Positions 36,001 through 51,124 of a stretch of DNA of 64,000 nucleotides are shown here, in pieces. Each line of letters starts with the position of its first letter. Positions within the stretch are counted from its first letter, which is position 1. The stretch covers positions 605,363 to 669,362 of the forward strand of contig SCFE01000096.1 in the NCBI GenBank assembly GCA_004352715.1, read 5' to 3'. A model generated the notes under the pieces. That model did no database searches. It saw nothing but the letters and a program-made list of their open reading frames with translations, and was not told the origin of the DNA. The DNA comes from Hofstenia miamia (Eukaryota > Xenacoelomorpha > Acoela). A program made the position numbers and the translations under genes.

Positions 36001-39000
36001 CTCGACAGAGAGCTCAGTTTCCCTTTCAACACGTGGAATAATAAAAAATTTTCAATAGAGTTATAAAAACCAATTACTTAGCGTGTTTTTCAATATAATC
36101 AATTTTGCATTGAGCTGGCAATATTTAATTGGGTCTCAATATAATGTTTAATAATATTTGTTTACTTGATAACAACATTATAGAAAACTCAAAGACGTTA
36201 CTTATAGATCCCTTTGAAAGACGTCATGAACGCTGCTAATTTTGAAAACGACTGAAGTATTGTGAAACTGACACATGTCTTCTAATAACAAAATTCTGAT
36301 GAATGTAATTGTAAATTTATGTCTTCTAACTTAAAGTAACTATTGAGTTTACTTATACAATTTTGATACATTATTATTTTTCCAGGCGTGCATTTCATGG
36401 GTTAAACTTTTCTAAGAAAAATCTGTCAGCATTACATGAGCCTTTGGTAATATTAATAAGAAATGCAGACAATTTTTTATACACTTGTTACACTTGCGTT
36501 ATTTTAAAATATCAATGGGAGCGACAATGCTTCTGAAAAGTCAACACACTTGATACCAGAATATTAGTGCCAATTTACACTGAATAATGACTATGGCAAA
36601 ATGACATAATAATAAAGGTTTGTGTTTAAACTACAATATTAGACAACCTAAGATGCAAATAGGATAATATTAAAGTATTGTGTGCCATCAAAGACTATAT
36701 TACACCACAAATTAAATTCACGTAAAATCATTTAGGATGAACTCCAAATTAAATAATGTCAGGTGGAAATTGTATTCCGAGTTTAAAGCTCGAAGTGATG
36801 TTTATGTTACTGGTGGTTATTTGGATACTACATATTAAAAAACAACGCGAATGACAACTGCGGCTCACAAAGAAATGGTTGCTTACAAAATACCCTTAAA
36901 GTAGCCCCGAAATATGTGCATGAAGTTTTCTAATTTGTTGATATGAATTGAGTAAAAATATCAAAAATATAAAAAATTGACACTTGTGAGCTCAATGCCA
37001 TTAGATACTTTCTCGTGGTAAGCATATAGTCAGATTATGCCATAATGCCTTAAAAATGAACTTTGGTATGTTTTCCTGGAATTAAGTTCAATCAAGTATT
37101 ACAAAATTCTATTAGTTCTGTGATACATCAGATGATCAAGCTTTGCCTTCGAATCGAAATTACTGTTTGGGTGAAACCAAAGTACTATAGATTTTGCAAA
37201 AATGTCAATTGATCGAAGTCTGTGCATCAAAACTATAAAAATTTCACTACTATTCAACCGCCTATAACAAAGCTGCATGGACCACTTTATATAAAAATAG
37301 CATTGCATACATCAGAGTGCATATGGCTTAAAATGAACACATTCCAGGCAGTTCCATCCAGAAAAAACGTAATCTCCAGACAGTAAGCTTGCTGGGTGTT
37401 TTAAACTACAAATTATCAAGCAATCCCAAACTGAACCCAAAGCAAACTCCAAGCATTAAGAAAATACAATACCATCATCCTTACTGTGAGCGTTAGTCAC
37501 CTTAAATCTGACAAGAAATTTCGTCAACAAATGCGCAGGTTGAGGGTAACAACTACCCCTTAATAGTCAACTGCTAGTGCAACAACCCTTCTCAAATCCG
37601 AATCCAAATAACTGTGGTAATCAAGATAAGTTGATGCCATCACAAGAAGGTATCCATATATGCAGACAAGACAATTAATTCAACCCAAAAAATAAAATTT
37701 CTCTGCATTGCAAGTACTCAATTAGTACTTAAATTTTCAGATAGTTCACAAGTTGTTACAGACTTTCTAGACTGATGCATGACTGCATATTTTCAAAGTA
37801 ATTCCCTTGGTTTATTTCCACCATCCTTTGCATATAGGAAATTCATTGCACTATTGTTTTTTTAACCTGGCTAATACTGCCAAAGAATAATATAAATATT
37901 AAGCAAATGTGCCATTCTTAATGAATCTTACTCACTAAAGCTGCAGGAACAAAATTCAATTTCACAGTAGAAAATTAAAATAACATACGATTAGGAGGTA
38001 TATGATTTGAGTGAATGAAGCCACCGATCAAGACCAGTGCATGATTTAGTGCCATCATCGATGACGTTATGGATTTGTAGTCCAAAAGTGCAGTTTGTTG
38101 TTGAAGAATTTGCAAACGGTGTATCACATGATCTTAATAAAAATTATAATAATTAAGGTAACTAAGGTAATAATGTAATTTTCATATTATGAATCCAAAA
38201 TCAATCCGTTCAAAAATTTGAATAACGGTAGTTGAGGAGCTGAACATTGAAAGTAATAAATTTTCTGGAGATTCAAAAAAGCCTATAAATTGAGAATACA
38301 ACTTAAAATTCAACGGAAATCAGAGTAAATAAAAACGCGCTGGCAAACGAAGCCATTTTTAATAAAATTTCAGATATTATAATCGCTGAAGAAAATGTGA
38401 ATTATTTTGTCAGCTACACCATTTATAATTTTAATAAGTATGACTATTAAAATGAAAGAATTATATTAGATAAATCTATAAAATGTGAGACCAAGAATTT
38501 TGACATCTAAATCAGAGATTCAATCGAATTTCACTTCCTGTACTTGGACCCTGATTCACCTGTAAAGTTCAAACGCGATTTTCAGTCAAATTTGAACCAG
38601 CGTTATACCATAAGACAGATCTGTTTCCAATTATCTCAAGACAAAAAATATTGTTTTCAATTGTGAAAATCGGATAAAATACTTAAAAAAATCTGATTAA
38701 TAATTTTTTAAAATTTAATAGACGGAAATTACGGCTATTTTGCTTTTGTAATAATTACATAACTACAGTCAAAAACATATATGGCTCAAGATTTAGTGTT
38801 TTCAAGGTGACAGCGTGACAGAAGACATACAATAAAATCAAAATTATTTGATCTACATCTGTTTTATAATTACCCTACTTGAGAGTTCGTATGTCTTATG
38901 TTTTAGGTGTTTACAAGCTACATATGTCTTGAAATAATTGGAGACAGATCTGTGTTATGCCACGTGTAAACAGGGTGTTAGAGACAATCCAAATGTTGTC

Positions 39001-42000
39001 AAAACGTAGAAAATCATTAAACACTAATTGACTTCAAACAAAAACATCGCTATTCAAAACAAGGTTTGTGTTAAATGTCATTAATTCAATATTAACCCAT
39101 AGTCCATTAAACTAAATGTACCTTAAAATAAGTGGTACATTGGAAAATTTTCATGATCCTACAATAAATTTAAAAGCCTATAACTGAAAAACTAATAAAA
39201 GCCAAGAATAATAGGAATGCAATCAGGTGGGAAAATTACTTGCCATTATGGCAAGCCATTAATGGATTTTACGATTTCAAAATGGTCACTAATTAATTTT
39301 TAGGACAAAAGTAATGGTCATTATTGTAATTGTTTTATAACTTCGTTAAGTTGTCTTCCCTTAAATAATCAAGTTGAATTATTCATCAGATACAACTCTC
39401 AGTACTACCTTTTTTATCAAAAACAAAGCTAGTTGTCTGTAATGTCAGATTATCTACACACAAGCTATTTTTAGGATCAATGCTCATTGAACAATCACAG
39501 CAATTGAATTAATATCATTTCAACTATGTCAACCCGAACAATCTCAAACCTTCCAAATGTATTTCAAATATTTGAAATTTTATATTTAATTGACACTTTT
39601 CTCTTAGAAAAATGACTGCCAGTCTCTATGTATTTTCACTTTGATGGTTTGACAGCGCCTTCTGTCACAATGTCACTGCACAGTGGAGCAACTATGCAGT
39701 GTGCAAACGGAAATATGTCATTGATGCTCACTTTTTGATAGATTGTTATCCTCTACAGTGTCTTAGTATGCAAACCTAAAGGCTTGCTTTCATCTTGATA
39801 TGAAAAAACAATGAAATTGAAGAAATTTCTGCATTAACATATGTACTTCTAAATGGCCATTAATTTTCCGTTAATGGCCATAATTAATTTTTCTTTTCCA
39901 CTAAAGGATTTTTAAGAAATTATTTTCCATTAAATTAAAATTAATTTTTGAGCAGCCCTGAGTGCAATTGTTCGAAATAGGCGGTCACTGTGCGCCTTCG
40001 ACGCCGCGACCTCTGACTTTGGTTGCAGCACGGCCTCAAAGGGTTTGGAAGGTCTATCTACATATCAAAAAACAGCTAAACGTCGTTGTTGATTCCATGG
40101 GCTTATTCCTTATGCTTACCATGACATTAGGCTTGGAAATAATAATTTTTTTACAAAATCGAAATTTTCAATGTAAATCAGTTTATCTTTCAAGTCAATA
40201 CACTTTAGTCCAAATTTTCAACATCACATTCAAACACTTTCACCAATAGATGTGCTCATGCCACACGGTTTTCCAATATGTTAATGGGATTGGAAAAAAA
40301 TGTGGAATAAGAGTTTGTCGGTATAAATGACCACCAGACTGTTTATTGCTAAAAATAAATACACGAAGAATCAGTCATTGGCGAAATATCGAAATGAATG
40401 ATTATTTGAAAATAAAAAGCACTGATTTAAAATTTAACAGTCCAGCAACAACAAAGTATTCTACTAGCATCTGGCAGAATAAAATTTGCATTTATCGGAA
40501 TTACCTGTAGTAACAGAGTGAAGATTAAAGGTGGAATTTTCCAGCTCGGAGAGTGCACCCAACGTTAATTGCTGCAGACTGTAGCATATCTGACCTAAAT
40601 TACAAAAAAAATAATTATAAAATTAAGTCTTAGACAAAATAACCCATTAATACCATGACCTGATCCAACTAAATCGGATGTTACACGATGGAATTTTGCC
40701 CTAGAGCAAAACACTTAAGTTAAATGCCCTCCGTGAATCATTTATCCCCCTAACAAGATAACTGCGTGATCGGGGACGAACCATGAAATAAAAGAATGTT
40801 ATATTTCAAAGGGGCAAATGACGCAAAGGCGTGTAACAGCTTGCACCGAGCATTTTAATTAGTCAAACTATTAGGTACCCGAGATGTCAAATATTAAGAC
40901 AAAATGTTTAAAAATAGCTTACTTTACAGAATATGAGCAGATTTAAGAATGTTAATAAATATATTATTTCAAAACTAGAAAATGATATAATACCAAATGG
41001 AGATTAATTAGACACTATTTTGGCACAGAACTTTAGCAATTCTACGACATATAACTCTGCTTGACAAAACATTCAAATTAGTCCAAACCACTGCTAACTT
41101 TAATATCAAATATTAAGGAATTTTCCCAAGAATTTAAATATAATTGATGCAACATACAGTCTTTTAGTATTACATTAAAATAGGTATGTGTATATACGTA
41201 TATATTTATGGCAAGATAAAAAACGCGACTGCATTTGTTTGATTCACACTGTAGTTTGCGGATCTGTTAAATATAATATTGCATTGTCAATGCAAACGTA
41301 ATGTCTATATTTTAGTAGAAACGTAGCTGTTTTTGTTTCATCCATGATGTAGAATGATATCTTTTGTTTACATATTTCTTTCTACCCGGCAAAATATAAT
41401 TACTCGCGAAGCATGTGCCGGGCATGGTTTAATGTGTATCAGGGTTGGAAAAAGTGTACTTAAAAAAACGCAGTAAACATTTAATAAATTCAACACAATG
41501 TTTTTTTGTTCTTAAACATACTCCCTTCAAGGTACTAAAATTTTGCTGAAAACAGATTATAAATTATAATAAACTTATCGACATTAATTTTCGTTTCACG
41601 CACGTAACCAAAACCAAAGTTTTGCTATTTTTTCAGTAGGAAATCGGTTATGAAAGTAAAATGGACGAAAGCCAAACATTTTCCAAACCTTCCATAAAGT
41701 TCTATATGAATTTGAGAAAAAACATTAAAAAGTATTGTAGTGTTTAAAACAGACCAAATAGCATTTAACTTAGTTCATTTACCACGGAACAAAGCCCATA
41801 ATGTAACATCCGCTTAAAACTTAAATCGATGGATTTTTTCAGAAAAAACCTTTAGTTGAGATACACCAATATCTGAAATTAAAAAAAATTGACTAAAAAT
41901 AACATCTCAATTTGTGCCCAACCTATGGGTTGAATAGCAAAATTGTCCATTGATCGTGGAGTACATGGATACAGCTCGTGAATGAAGATTTCACAATGAA

Positions 42001-44694
42001 GTTCAATTGCTAGGAAATGTCACAAACAATTATACAATCGCTCAATTCCTTACACGAAAATTTATTCATATTTCACGACATTTTGTAGGATGGACAATTC
42101 GGAAATATCGGATGGAATAAAGGGAGAACTTGTTAATTTTTCCGCTAACTTAAATTTTTTGTTGCAATGACCAAAAATATTGTTATTAAACTTTGCTAAT
42201 CGTTAACTTCTAATAGAGATAAATGTTTAGTTTACTTCTGATCTGAATATTGATAGCCTGAGATTCAGAAAGTTTTGGAGATTGGCTCTTACTCTTTTCT
42301 CAACAATCAACTATTGATACCGATAATTTCTATTTATCTAAGTGTACAATTAAGGAAAAATTGTGTTGTGTTAAAATATCTATCAAAGCAGAAAGTCTAC
42401 ATCTATTCTATAACATCAGCAGCGCCAAATTTTAGCAAAAACAATAATCGTAATTGTACCATGAAGACATTCCCAAGTTCAATATCGCTTAATTGCTCAC
42501 AACATATACAGAATTAGTCGCTTACTCCTCTTTCGTGAATAACATGCTTCTAAACTTTACACTGCAACTGCTTCAAACGATTCTATACTTCAGAGCCGCT
42601 TTTTCACTAGTTCCATTATGTTTTTGTGGAAAAATTTTATCGTTAGGTGGTAAAGACAAAAAACATGTTAGAGTACGAACGGAAAATGAAATTAAAAACT
42701 CAAACATTTGGTTTTTCAATGAGTGTGAGAGAAAACTCAATCTAACAGTTCTTTTGAGAAAGCAATGAAATTAATTGATATAACGGATATACAATTAATT
42801 TCACATCACAAGTTTCCTTAGACTTTTGAAATATATACTTCTAGTTTCATTGAATTGTGAGTTAGACGAGTTTCCTGCTCTCAACGACAATTATTGAATC
42901 ACAGAATTGCAAAATCAAAATTTTTGCAAACGCAAAAATTGAAGCTCAAAATTCGTTAGTGTAGAATTCCTAGTTATAAATTTTCTATTTTAAATGTTTA
43001 TTATAAATTAAATATTTTATTAATGTTTTTTTCATTAACATGATGTAATTAGTTTTAATCAGCAAAATATTTAGTAAACCTTGACTGGAGACACAATGGG
43101 TGTAATTTGAATACGTATTCATTTTCAACGATTGCATAAAATTCTAATTCTAAAAATGTTAAATAGTATTTATTCTCCCTAATTGGAGAGTATGCTCAGC
43201 ATACTATTTATGGTCGCCTCTGAATTTTGACAGTTATTAGCATGAAACTAGTTATTAAAGAAACAAACCGATTGTTTCTTCAAAAGAATAAAAAAACAGG
43301 GTGTTAAACATGATTTTGAGAGTCTTGTTGAGAGTGAAATTGTTGTAACCTTCGCTGATTCCTGAGAAGTAAGCAACAGTGATTAACATTTTGTTGTAAT
43401 TTTTGTAAATTTTATATTTGAATATACTATATACCTACTTAGGCTTCAAAAGGTGTATTATGAATGAATGTTTGGTTACGTCTTGGTTGTCTATTACAAC
43501 TATTATTAATACTACTACTAATAGATATATAACATGTGCTACATTTGTTATGCCCCCAACTAAAACTGATTGACTTGCCTCATATGAATTTGGTTATTGG
43601 TCTCAATTCAAGAATTGATTTTTTTGGGACTTCATGTAAACAATTTCTCAATCGCATGAGAAACCGAAAATGAAAAAAACCAAACTGATCTGTTAGCGTG
43701 ATTTGTTAACATAGTATATAGCAAAGAAATATTTTGCAATTGAAAGTATAAAACATTGTAAAATTACAAATGCGTATAAAAAAACAACAACTAATTTAGA
43801 GATATAGTTTAAAACAAAAATTCTCCCCTGAAAAATAGCGTAAATAATGTGGTCTAATTCTTCATAGCGTTTGCACTTTTTTTGTTACAATAACGTTTAT
43901 TCACCATTAGCGCAATGAGAGAATAACTATTTAAATTTATTTTGCAAAAACTTATCTCTTCTCTGTTATTGAGACAGGTCATTTGCATTAAATTATAATA
44001 ACTAGTTACATTGGTTTGAATTAGATGAAATATTTTTGCATAGAATGATATTTGACATCTGATTAGATAGTCTAAAACAGGCTTTAATATTTAGTAGTTG
44101 CAAAAACTTGTTTTATCAAGAATATTCGAAGTTTATCCATTACTGGTGAAATTGAAAGTGGGAAGTCAACTTCTAAGATATATGGAAAATTAGGAAGTAG
44201 ATCACACCTAAAATTATGGACATAAGATTTTGAGTTCAATGAAACAGAAAGGGGATTCTTATAAAATGTTGAATTAGATGTGGGAAGAAACCTAAAAGTG
44301 ATGAAGGAAAAGCTACGCGGAGGTATCAATATAGTGTATGGTATCAAACTGTGCTTAACAAGATGGCTAGGAACCTTTAACTGATGTTAGTATAGTGATA
44401 ACTTTGATTTATTGGAACTCCGTACATTATCATACCAGTTACAATGGCATAGCATCGCAATGTACAGTAGAAATCCAGAAACAATGCTCAAAATAGAGAA
44501 TCAATACACTAGGATTGGCAGCATTTTGTGGCAGTTGGCCACAGGCCAATTAGATGTACTAGACGTAAAATTTTTGAAATTGATGTGTTAAATAGTCCAC
44601 TACATGTAATGCCTATCAACATGACATGTGTCTTGTAGCCAATTATTCAAAAAAACAAAAAATATTCTATTTCTAAATTTCCTACATCCTAGTC

Positions 44695-44751
<57 letters not shown>

Positions 44752-47700
44752 ATTCTACCACAACGTGGTGTATACAAATAAAATGAATTAAATAAATTTA
44801 CACAGAGAAAAAATGAACGAAGGAAATCAGTGGCAGGAGGAACAGGTACAGAAAGGAAAAAGATCGCATTTATGATGAAGACCATATTGAGATATGGAAG
44901 AAAGAAGGAAAGAGAGGAGCTGACTTTTAAAAATACGAGGGTTAGTCCAGAGATCAATTTCTAGATTAGAGGTAATGAAGTTAACAAGAGGGATTATGCG
45001 AAAGAAATAATTGTGAGAACAAATAGCTTTATTAATGGGAGGGAGTTGAAACAAGACATAAGAGGAAGAACGAGACTAATATGTAGGATTTGAAAATTTG
45101 AGGTAGTTGGAAAAATCGAAATCATAGGTGTCAAGAAGTAGTTTGTTCAGAAAAGTGAGATCTAAAAACTTGAGGTACAGGGAAATTGGCAGAAGTCTAG
45201 CTTTAAGGAGTAGTTTTAGGAAAGCTTGGTTAGAGGAGAAGATCCAGCGAAGGCCCCGATATAAGAGCCTGTCAAGTAAGATAGATGAAGAGGAGTTTAG
45301 AAACCAGCATTGGAAATTATAACAGAGAGTGGAAAGACAGTATGATTTAAAGAGGATTAATTTAGAACTAGAATTTAGTGAATTCGGAAGTGAAGACATA
45401 AGGAAACAGAGAGAAGAAGAGAACTTCTTGGATTTTAGTGCTACATTTTTAGACCATGAGAGTGTGGAGGAAATTATTACACCAAGATCACGGACATTGC
45501 GATTAAACTGAATCGGAATATATTTCCATTTGGTGAAATGTAACCCAGTCATAAAACTCCCATAACAAAAAATGTTAAAGCTTTGTTGATTTGAATGCTC
45601 AAATTTAGATAAATTGGCTTAATGGAAAAAGTTGGGAACATTTGGGTAAAACATGTTATAAGCCATAAATAAATGCGAGACTAGTTATTAATAAAAAATA
45701 AATTTCATCAGTATACGTGTTTTAAAAAATGCGCTAAAAGGAGATTTTTCCTGAATTTCCAGGCACTAAAGGCAGTTCAAGGCAGCGTGGACACACTGGC
45801 TTTAGATGAACATATATTGTATATGAAACTAATGACATTTGAAAAAACCACGAACTTAAATTAAAATCTTATATGAAATCGAATATACATATCGCGAATA
45901 ATTGGTTGCGAGCAACGTCTACATTGTGTAAAATCAAGTGGTTCAATGTCTTACAATGAACTAGAATTTATTTGTAAATTGAAAAGAATTCATGATTTTT
46001 AGAATCAATAATTTTTTTCGTCTCGCAAATTTTTAGAAAACAAAGCGGAGATTTTGTCAGTGTAAATTTCATATAAGCCTTGCAATCGCATTTCTGCGTA
46101 AAATGAAAAAACCGGTTACAGCAAAATTAGATCATTCCAAACCTCGTTATACAAGGGTTTCCTGTATAAAACTTTTATAAGACACTGATACAGCTTAAAA
46201 CAATTAAGCCTTAAACCAATAATTCAAAAAAAGATTAAGATTATTACCCAAAGGTCATACTTAGAATATCGTTTTTTCGCCTAAATCGTTCCTTAAAGTC
46301 GTGAAGATTGTTGTTCAATTCAACTTCATTGCGTTCCAGCAGTTGCAGCCGCGCCAATTGGTTGCTTGCATTTTCTTCAGATTCCAAAAGCTTCGTGGAT
46401 AAATCCCGCAATTCAGTATTCAAATCCTTCACTTCCTCATTGTTTGGCAAATGCATATCTGTGAAGCCCATCGCCATTTGTTTTTCTAGTTCCCCTTTCT
46501 AAAATATAACTTTCACTCAAGCACAATCACAGAGAAACGTACGAACAAGAACAGTTTGAACAGCTGACCTTGAAAGATGCTAAATTACGAAAAGGTTTAA
46601 CATGCGGAGATATCATATTAATTTATACATTGTGCATTTTATCGATCAAGAGTGATCATTATGCGTTTTTAGTTGCCTATAATGGAAAGCAGGGCAATGA
46701 TTTTTTAGCTGGATTGCTATACAATAATGCCATTCAATTACTTACGCAATCGCTGTGATATTAACTGTGTGAAATCTTCCTTTGTAAATGACTTCGGCTG
46801 TTACTTCATTATTTATTGTACAGGTAAGTACGATCATATTTTATATAAATTAGGAAATCAATTCGGACTTTTTATAACAAAGGCAATGCCATTCTAAGAG
46901 GTGATAAATCAAAGGTTTCGATTAGGCTTGAATTTCCCACGCCAAGTGTATTGCCAAAACAGTAATTAATTCGCATATTTCAACCGGTTATCGTTTATAC
47001 TGGTTATTTCAATGTCGCTTATCGCTTAGACTGCTTATATGACCGCTCGCTTATTCGCTTATAAAAACAATTTTTACACAAAAAAATCTCAACTAACACA
47101 CATTAACAATTACAAATAACAATTTTAAATCAATTGAAATTTTGATAAAATTACAAAAAATGAGTAAAATTACTAAAAGTTTAGTAACAAGTTGAGTTTA
47201 ATAATGAGTTATCAATGTATGAAATCATTTCTCAATATTCATGGTTGGCATGTTTTAAACATTGGTTAAACTGTTTTTACAATGTTTATTTTTCAAATTT
47301 ATAAAGAACTTTATGGAAAGTTTAGAAAACAATTTTCGGTTTCGTCAATTCGAAAATTCATAACGGATTTTCTACCGCAAAACCGTAAAACTTGCGTTTT
47401 TTTTAGGTGAATGCAACGAAAAATAAATGTTGATAAGTTTATCATAATTGAATATTTGCTACTATATGTATTTGCAGTAATATTTTAGTTCCTTGAGGCG
47501 GGTCTGTCTAAGACCAAAAGGACACTGTTTTAAACGTTTAAAACGGTTTTTATTGTAAAAAATACACTTTTTTGACAACCATGTCAATAATTGTTAATTT
47601 CCACTCGCTTAAGCGACAGATTATTAAAGCAGGTATATACACCTCCAAACACATTGATCATCCATTTGAATTTGCAAGTAATTTTTTTTTCATTCTTTTA

Positions 47701-50700
47701 CATCATAAAAACAAATCCACCGGTTTTATTAAAGATTATTCTACAGAATATGTTATGAAATCTATAAAATTTGAAACATGTTTTATTGTTGACTAGATGA
47801 AATTTAAGAAAGTGTCAGTCAAAATTAAATCATAAAACGGAACATCCAATAACAAGCATCTTTAATAAAAAGGTTTTGAAAAACTATTATTTTAGAGATT
47901 GCACAATCGAATGTCTTGGGGCGTTCTATATGCAAATGTATCCCGAAATGCTCTTATTGTCAGGAGCGAAACTAAATTTAATAGTACATCAAGTACAATG
48001 ATGGTTAATAATTGTTGACGGATACTATTGTGGCTTTTAAAAACGAAGAAAATAAATGACTTTCAATACAAAAGAAAGGAAATTTACTAACACAAGGATT
48101 CTTATTTATGTTAAGAGATAAATTCACAACGTAGGTCCTTCCCGCTTCACTGGTTGAAAGGTGTTTACATTCATAGAAATGAGCAGTGGAAAGTAAATGC
48201 ATAAAAATTATTACAATTTTTAATAAAAATACGACAACAATATTCTAATTAATGAATCTAGGGCCGAATTTAAGAAAAATCAAATATTAAACTATATATA
48301 GAGAAAATTAGTCGAATTTGCGATTGTATTTTCATGATAACCAAGCATATGTTAAACCAATTTATAGAGTGTAAACACATTTACAACTACAATGCTATGT
48401 GAAGCTCTATTCAACGCGTTTTAGAAAATTCTACACATGCTAACTTTTAGAAAAACTTACAAACATAAAAATCAAAATAGAGTTAACATTGAAATGAATT
48501 TAAAATTCAATTACACCAATAATTTCCATGAACAAAAACATTGGCACATTAATACTAAGACATTAAACGTTAACCTGCTAAAAATATGAGCACAATAGTG
48601 TATGTATACCAGTAGGATGTGCCCCGTTCTATAACAAAAATCACTCACAGCGCGCAAAGTGCTGATGTGTTCTTCTCTTAATCGACAATAAATGTTTTTC
48701 ATTTTTTCAAACTTGTCTTCACTTGCAGTTAATTTTCCTAAATATATGTTATAGTTATAGCTGATAAAACAAACAAACTACCTTCAAAGGCTTCCCGTGA
48801 ATCCACTACTTCTGATTGTAGCCGCTCGTTCTCTTCCTTTGACTCTGACAGCTCGTTAGTTAAATCTTGATTTCGCTAAACAGAAATAAGAGCTTGCGGC
48901 AAGGAAAATTATCCATATTAGATACATTTTTGACACAGATTGTAGGCTATAATTTTTTTAGCGGAAATTTGAATATGTCAGTAATTTACAATATCTATGT
49001 GCACTGACTGAACCTGTGCTGTTTTTCAATTTCCACCTGGGGGTAGTTCTCGTGTTGGGAACTGATTTTATCTATTAATTCCAGGTACAGCTATAATACT
49101 ATTAAGAAAGGAATTTCAGATTCTGTTACAGCTACAGCCGAAGAATCAGTAATGGTTTCAGTTACGTTTCAGTTTTTAAGTCAGTGTATAAAAAATTGTT
49201 TAGTTAACACGCGCAATAAATACACCATACAAAATGTCTACTCCAAATAACTATACACGCAGAAACATGATTTATTAAGTACTCGTTAACAAATAAAATG
49301 CATTTGTATACATATTGCATACATTCTATTAAATTTTCACATTGACTTAATTATATTTGTTTTGGCTAAGAAAAATGATCGATTTAGTTTCATTTGAATA
49401 TTTTTTTGCCATTTAGTATTTACTCAGTTATAGTTACACTTCAGTAGCAGTTGGCAACCCTAGATGGTTTTATGTAATTTTCTCAATATATAGAATTGTT
49501 TATTATTGAAATTTATTAGGACCACGGCTGCCATGGAGAATAAAAATCGCTCATTTGAGATTCTGGCTAATCAATTTGAAATCTGCGCATCATCCCTTCG
49601 ACTACTGTGCGAAATACATTAATTTCCGAGGAAAAAAATATAACTACATTTAACGTAAAAAACAGATTGTAAAAATATAAGAATTCAAATAACCATAAAC
49701 AAAAAATTTTGCAACAATATAAAATGGTAGAAAAAAATTAAGACTAATTACTTGCGCCTAAAAAGCAATTAGAGGTCAAATGCTTTTGCAGCAAATCTTG
49801 ACAAGCGTAAAACTATTGTTTTTAAAATGCCTAAAAATAGAAAGTGCGTTAATTGCACTAAAAATAACTCGCCTCAAGGACGAATATAATATGGAAGATG
49901 TTAAAAACACGGAAACCAAGTACTTATATCATGTCATTAAATCAGAAACACTAGTTTCAAAACCAATTCTAAAAATTAACATTCCTAAATATATGCAACA
50001 TTAATTTTGAATTGTAACACAATTTTTGTCAAATACGAAGTTATTCTCTAACAATTTAACCTTAAAATAATGTCTGCAACAATCAATTAAATATCAATAA
50101 ACGATAAATAAACATGAACTGCAAGAACATTTAAGTCAACACTAAAGCGAGAGCTGTAAGTAGCATATGCTCTTCTTTCGACAGAGAAGCTGAATTTCAA
50201 AAGCTGATTGTTTCACAACAATTATTGGATACTGATTCTTTGCTCACGACAAAATATATTAAAAAATCAGTGCAATCAAACTCAATATTTGTAACGAAGA
50301 CCCTCCTTAGAGTGTTAAAGGTAGAAAAGAAGTTAAAATAAACTTCAGCATAGTGGTTAGTTTCCAAAGTGGAAAATTTCGAATATTTCTCTAAAATTTT
50401 TAAGTAATTTTCCTAATTTGAATCTCAAATTTTTAATAAATATGCTAAATATTGAAATGCGATAGGCTTTAGAAGTATATTAATGCAGAATTTTTTTTTA
50501 AATTTTCAATTATAGGAAAACTTTGAGTACTTCTGGTGCTCCTTGAAACATATAACTTGCTCGATAATGTTTTCCATAAAATTTTTCTAAATTCAAAAGT
50601 GAAACTTTTACAAAATTTACAATATAAGGAAACCAGAAACCCAATTCCTTCAACATAAATATTAGAAAAAGTTTCAACTTTCAATGCCAGGCTGTTAATT

Positions 50701-51079
50701 TGTTCAAAAGTGCAAATTTAATTTAAAGAATATAATTGTGCTAATTAATAGAAAACTAGAAGGCAAAACAGTGATATACATGTACTTAGCAATTAAATTG
50801 TATTCAATTAAAGCACCTTTAAGTTTTGGATGAATAATTCATAAATCTCACTTTTGCAGAACAGCACACATTAATCAATTACACAAACGAACTCTCACCT
50901 GATTTCGAAAGCCAAATTGCAAAATATTTGCTGTAATTGGCATAAATATTACATATAATTGAAAAAATTAGGCATTAATTGTTGCTAACAAGCGAATTTA
51001 AGTGATCAAGCTTTGCGATAATTTTGTATTACAGTTCGGTTCACAGAACACAACTGATTCTGCCAAACCTAGTGATGAT

Positions 51080-51124
<45 letters not shown>

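Noticed and set aside
41441-41460. hAT-like terminus CAGGGTTGGAAAAAG
   Set aside because: No matching inverted end or 8-bp duplication was found nearby.
44682-44957. Frame ending in a run of Tyr
   Set aside because: The Tyr run is the trinucleotide microsatellite. The rest is out-of-frame LINE 3' sequence.
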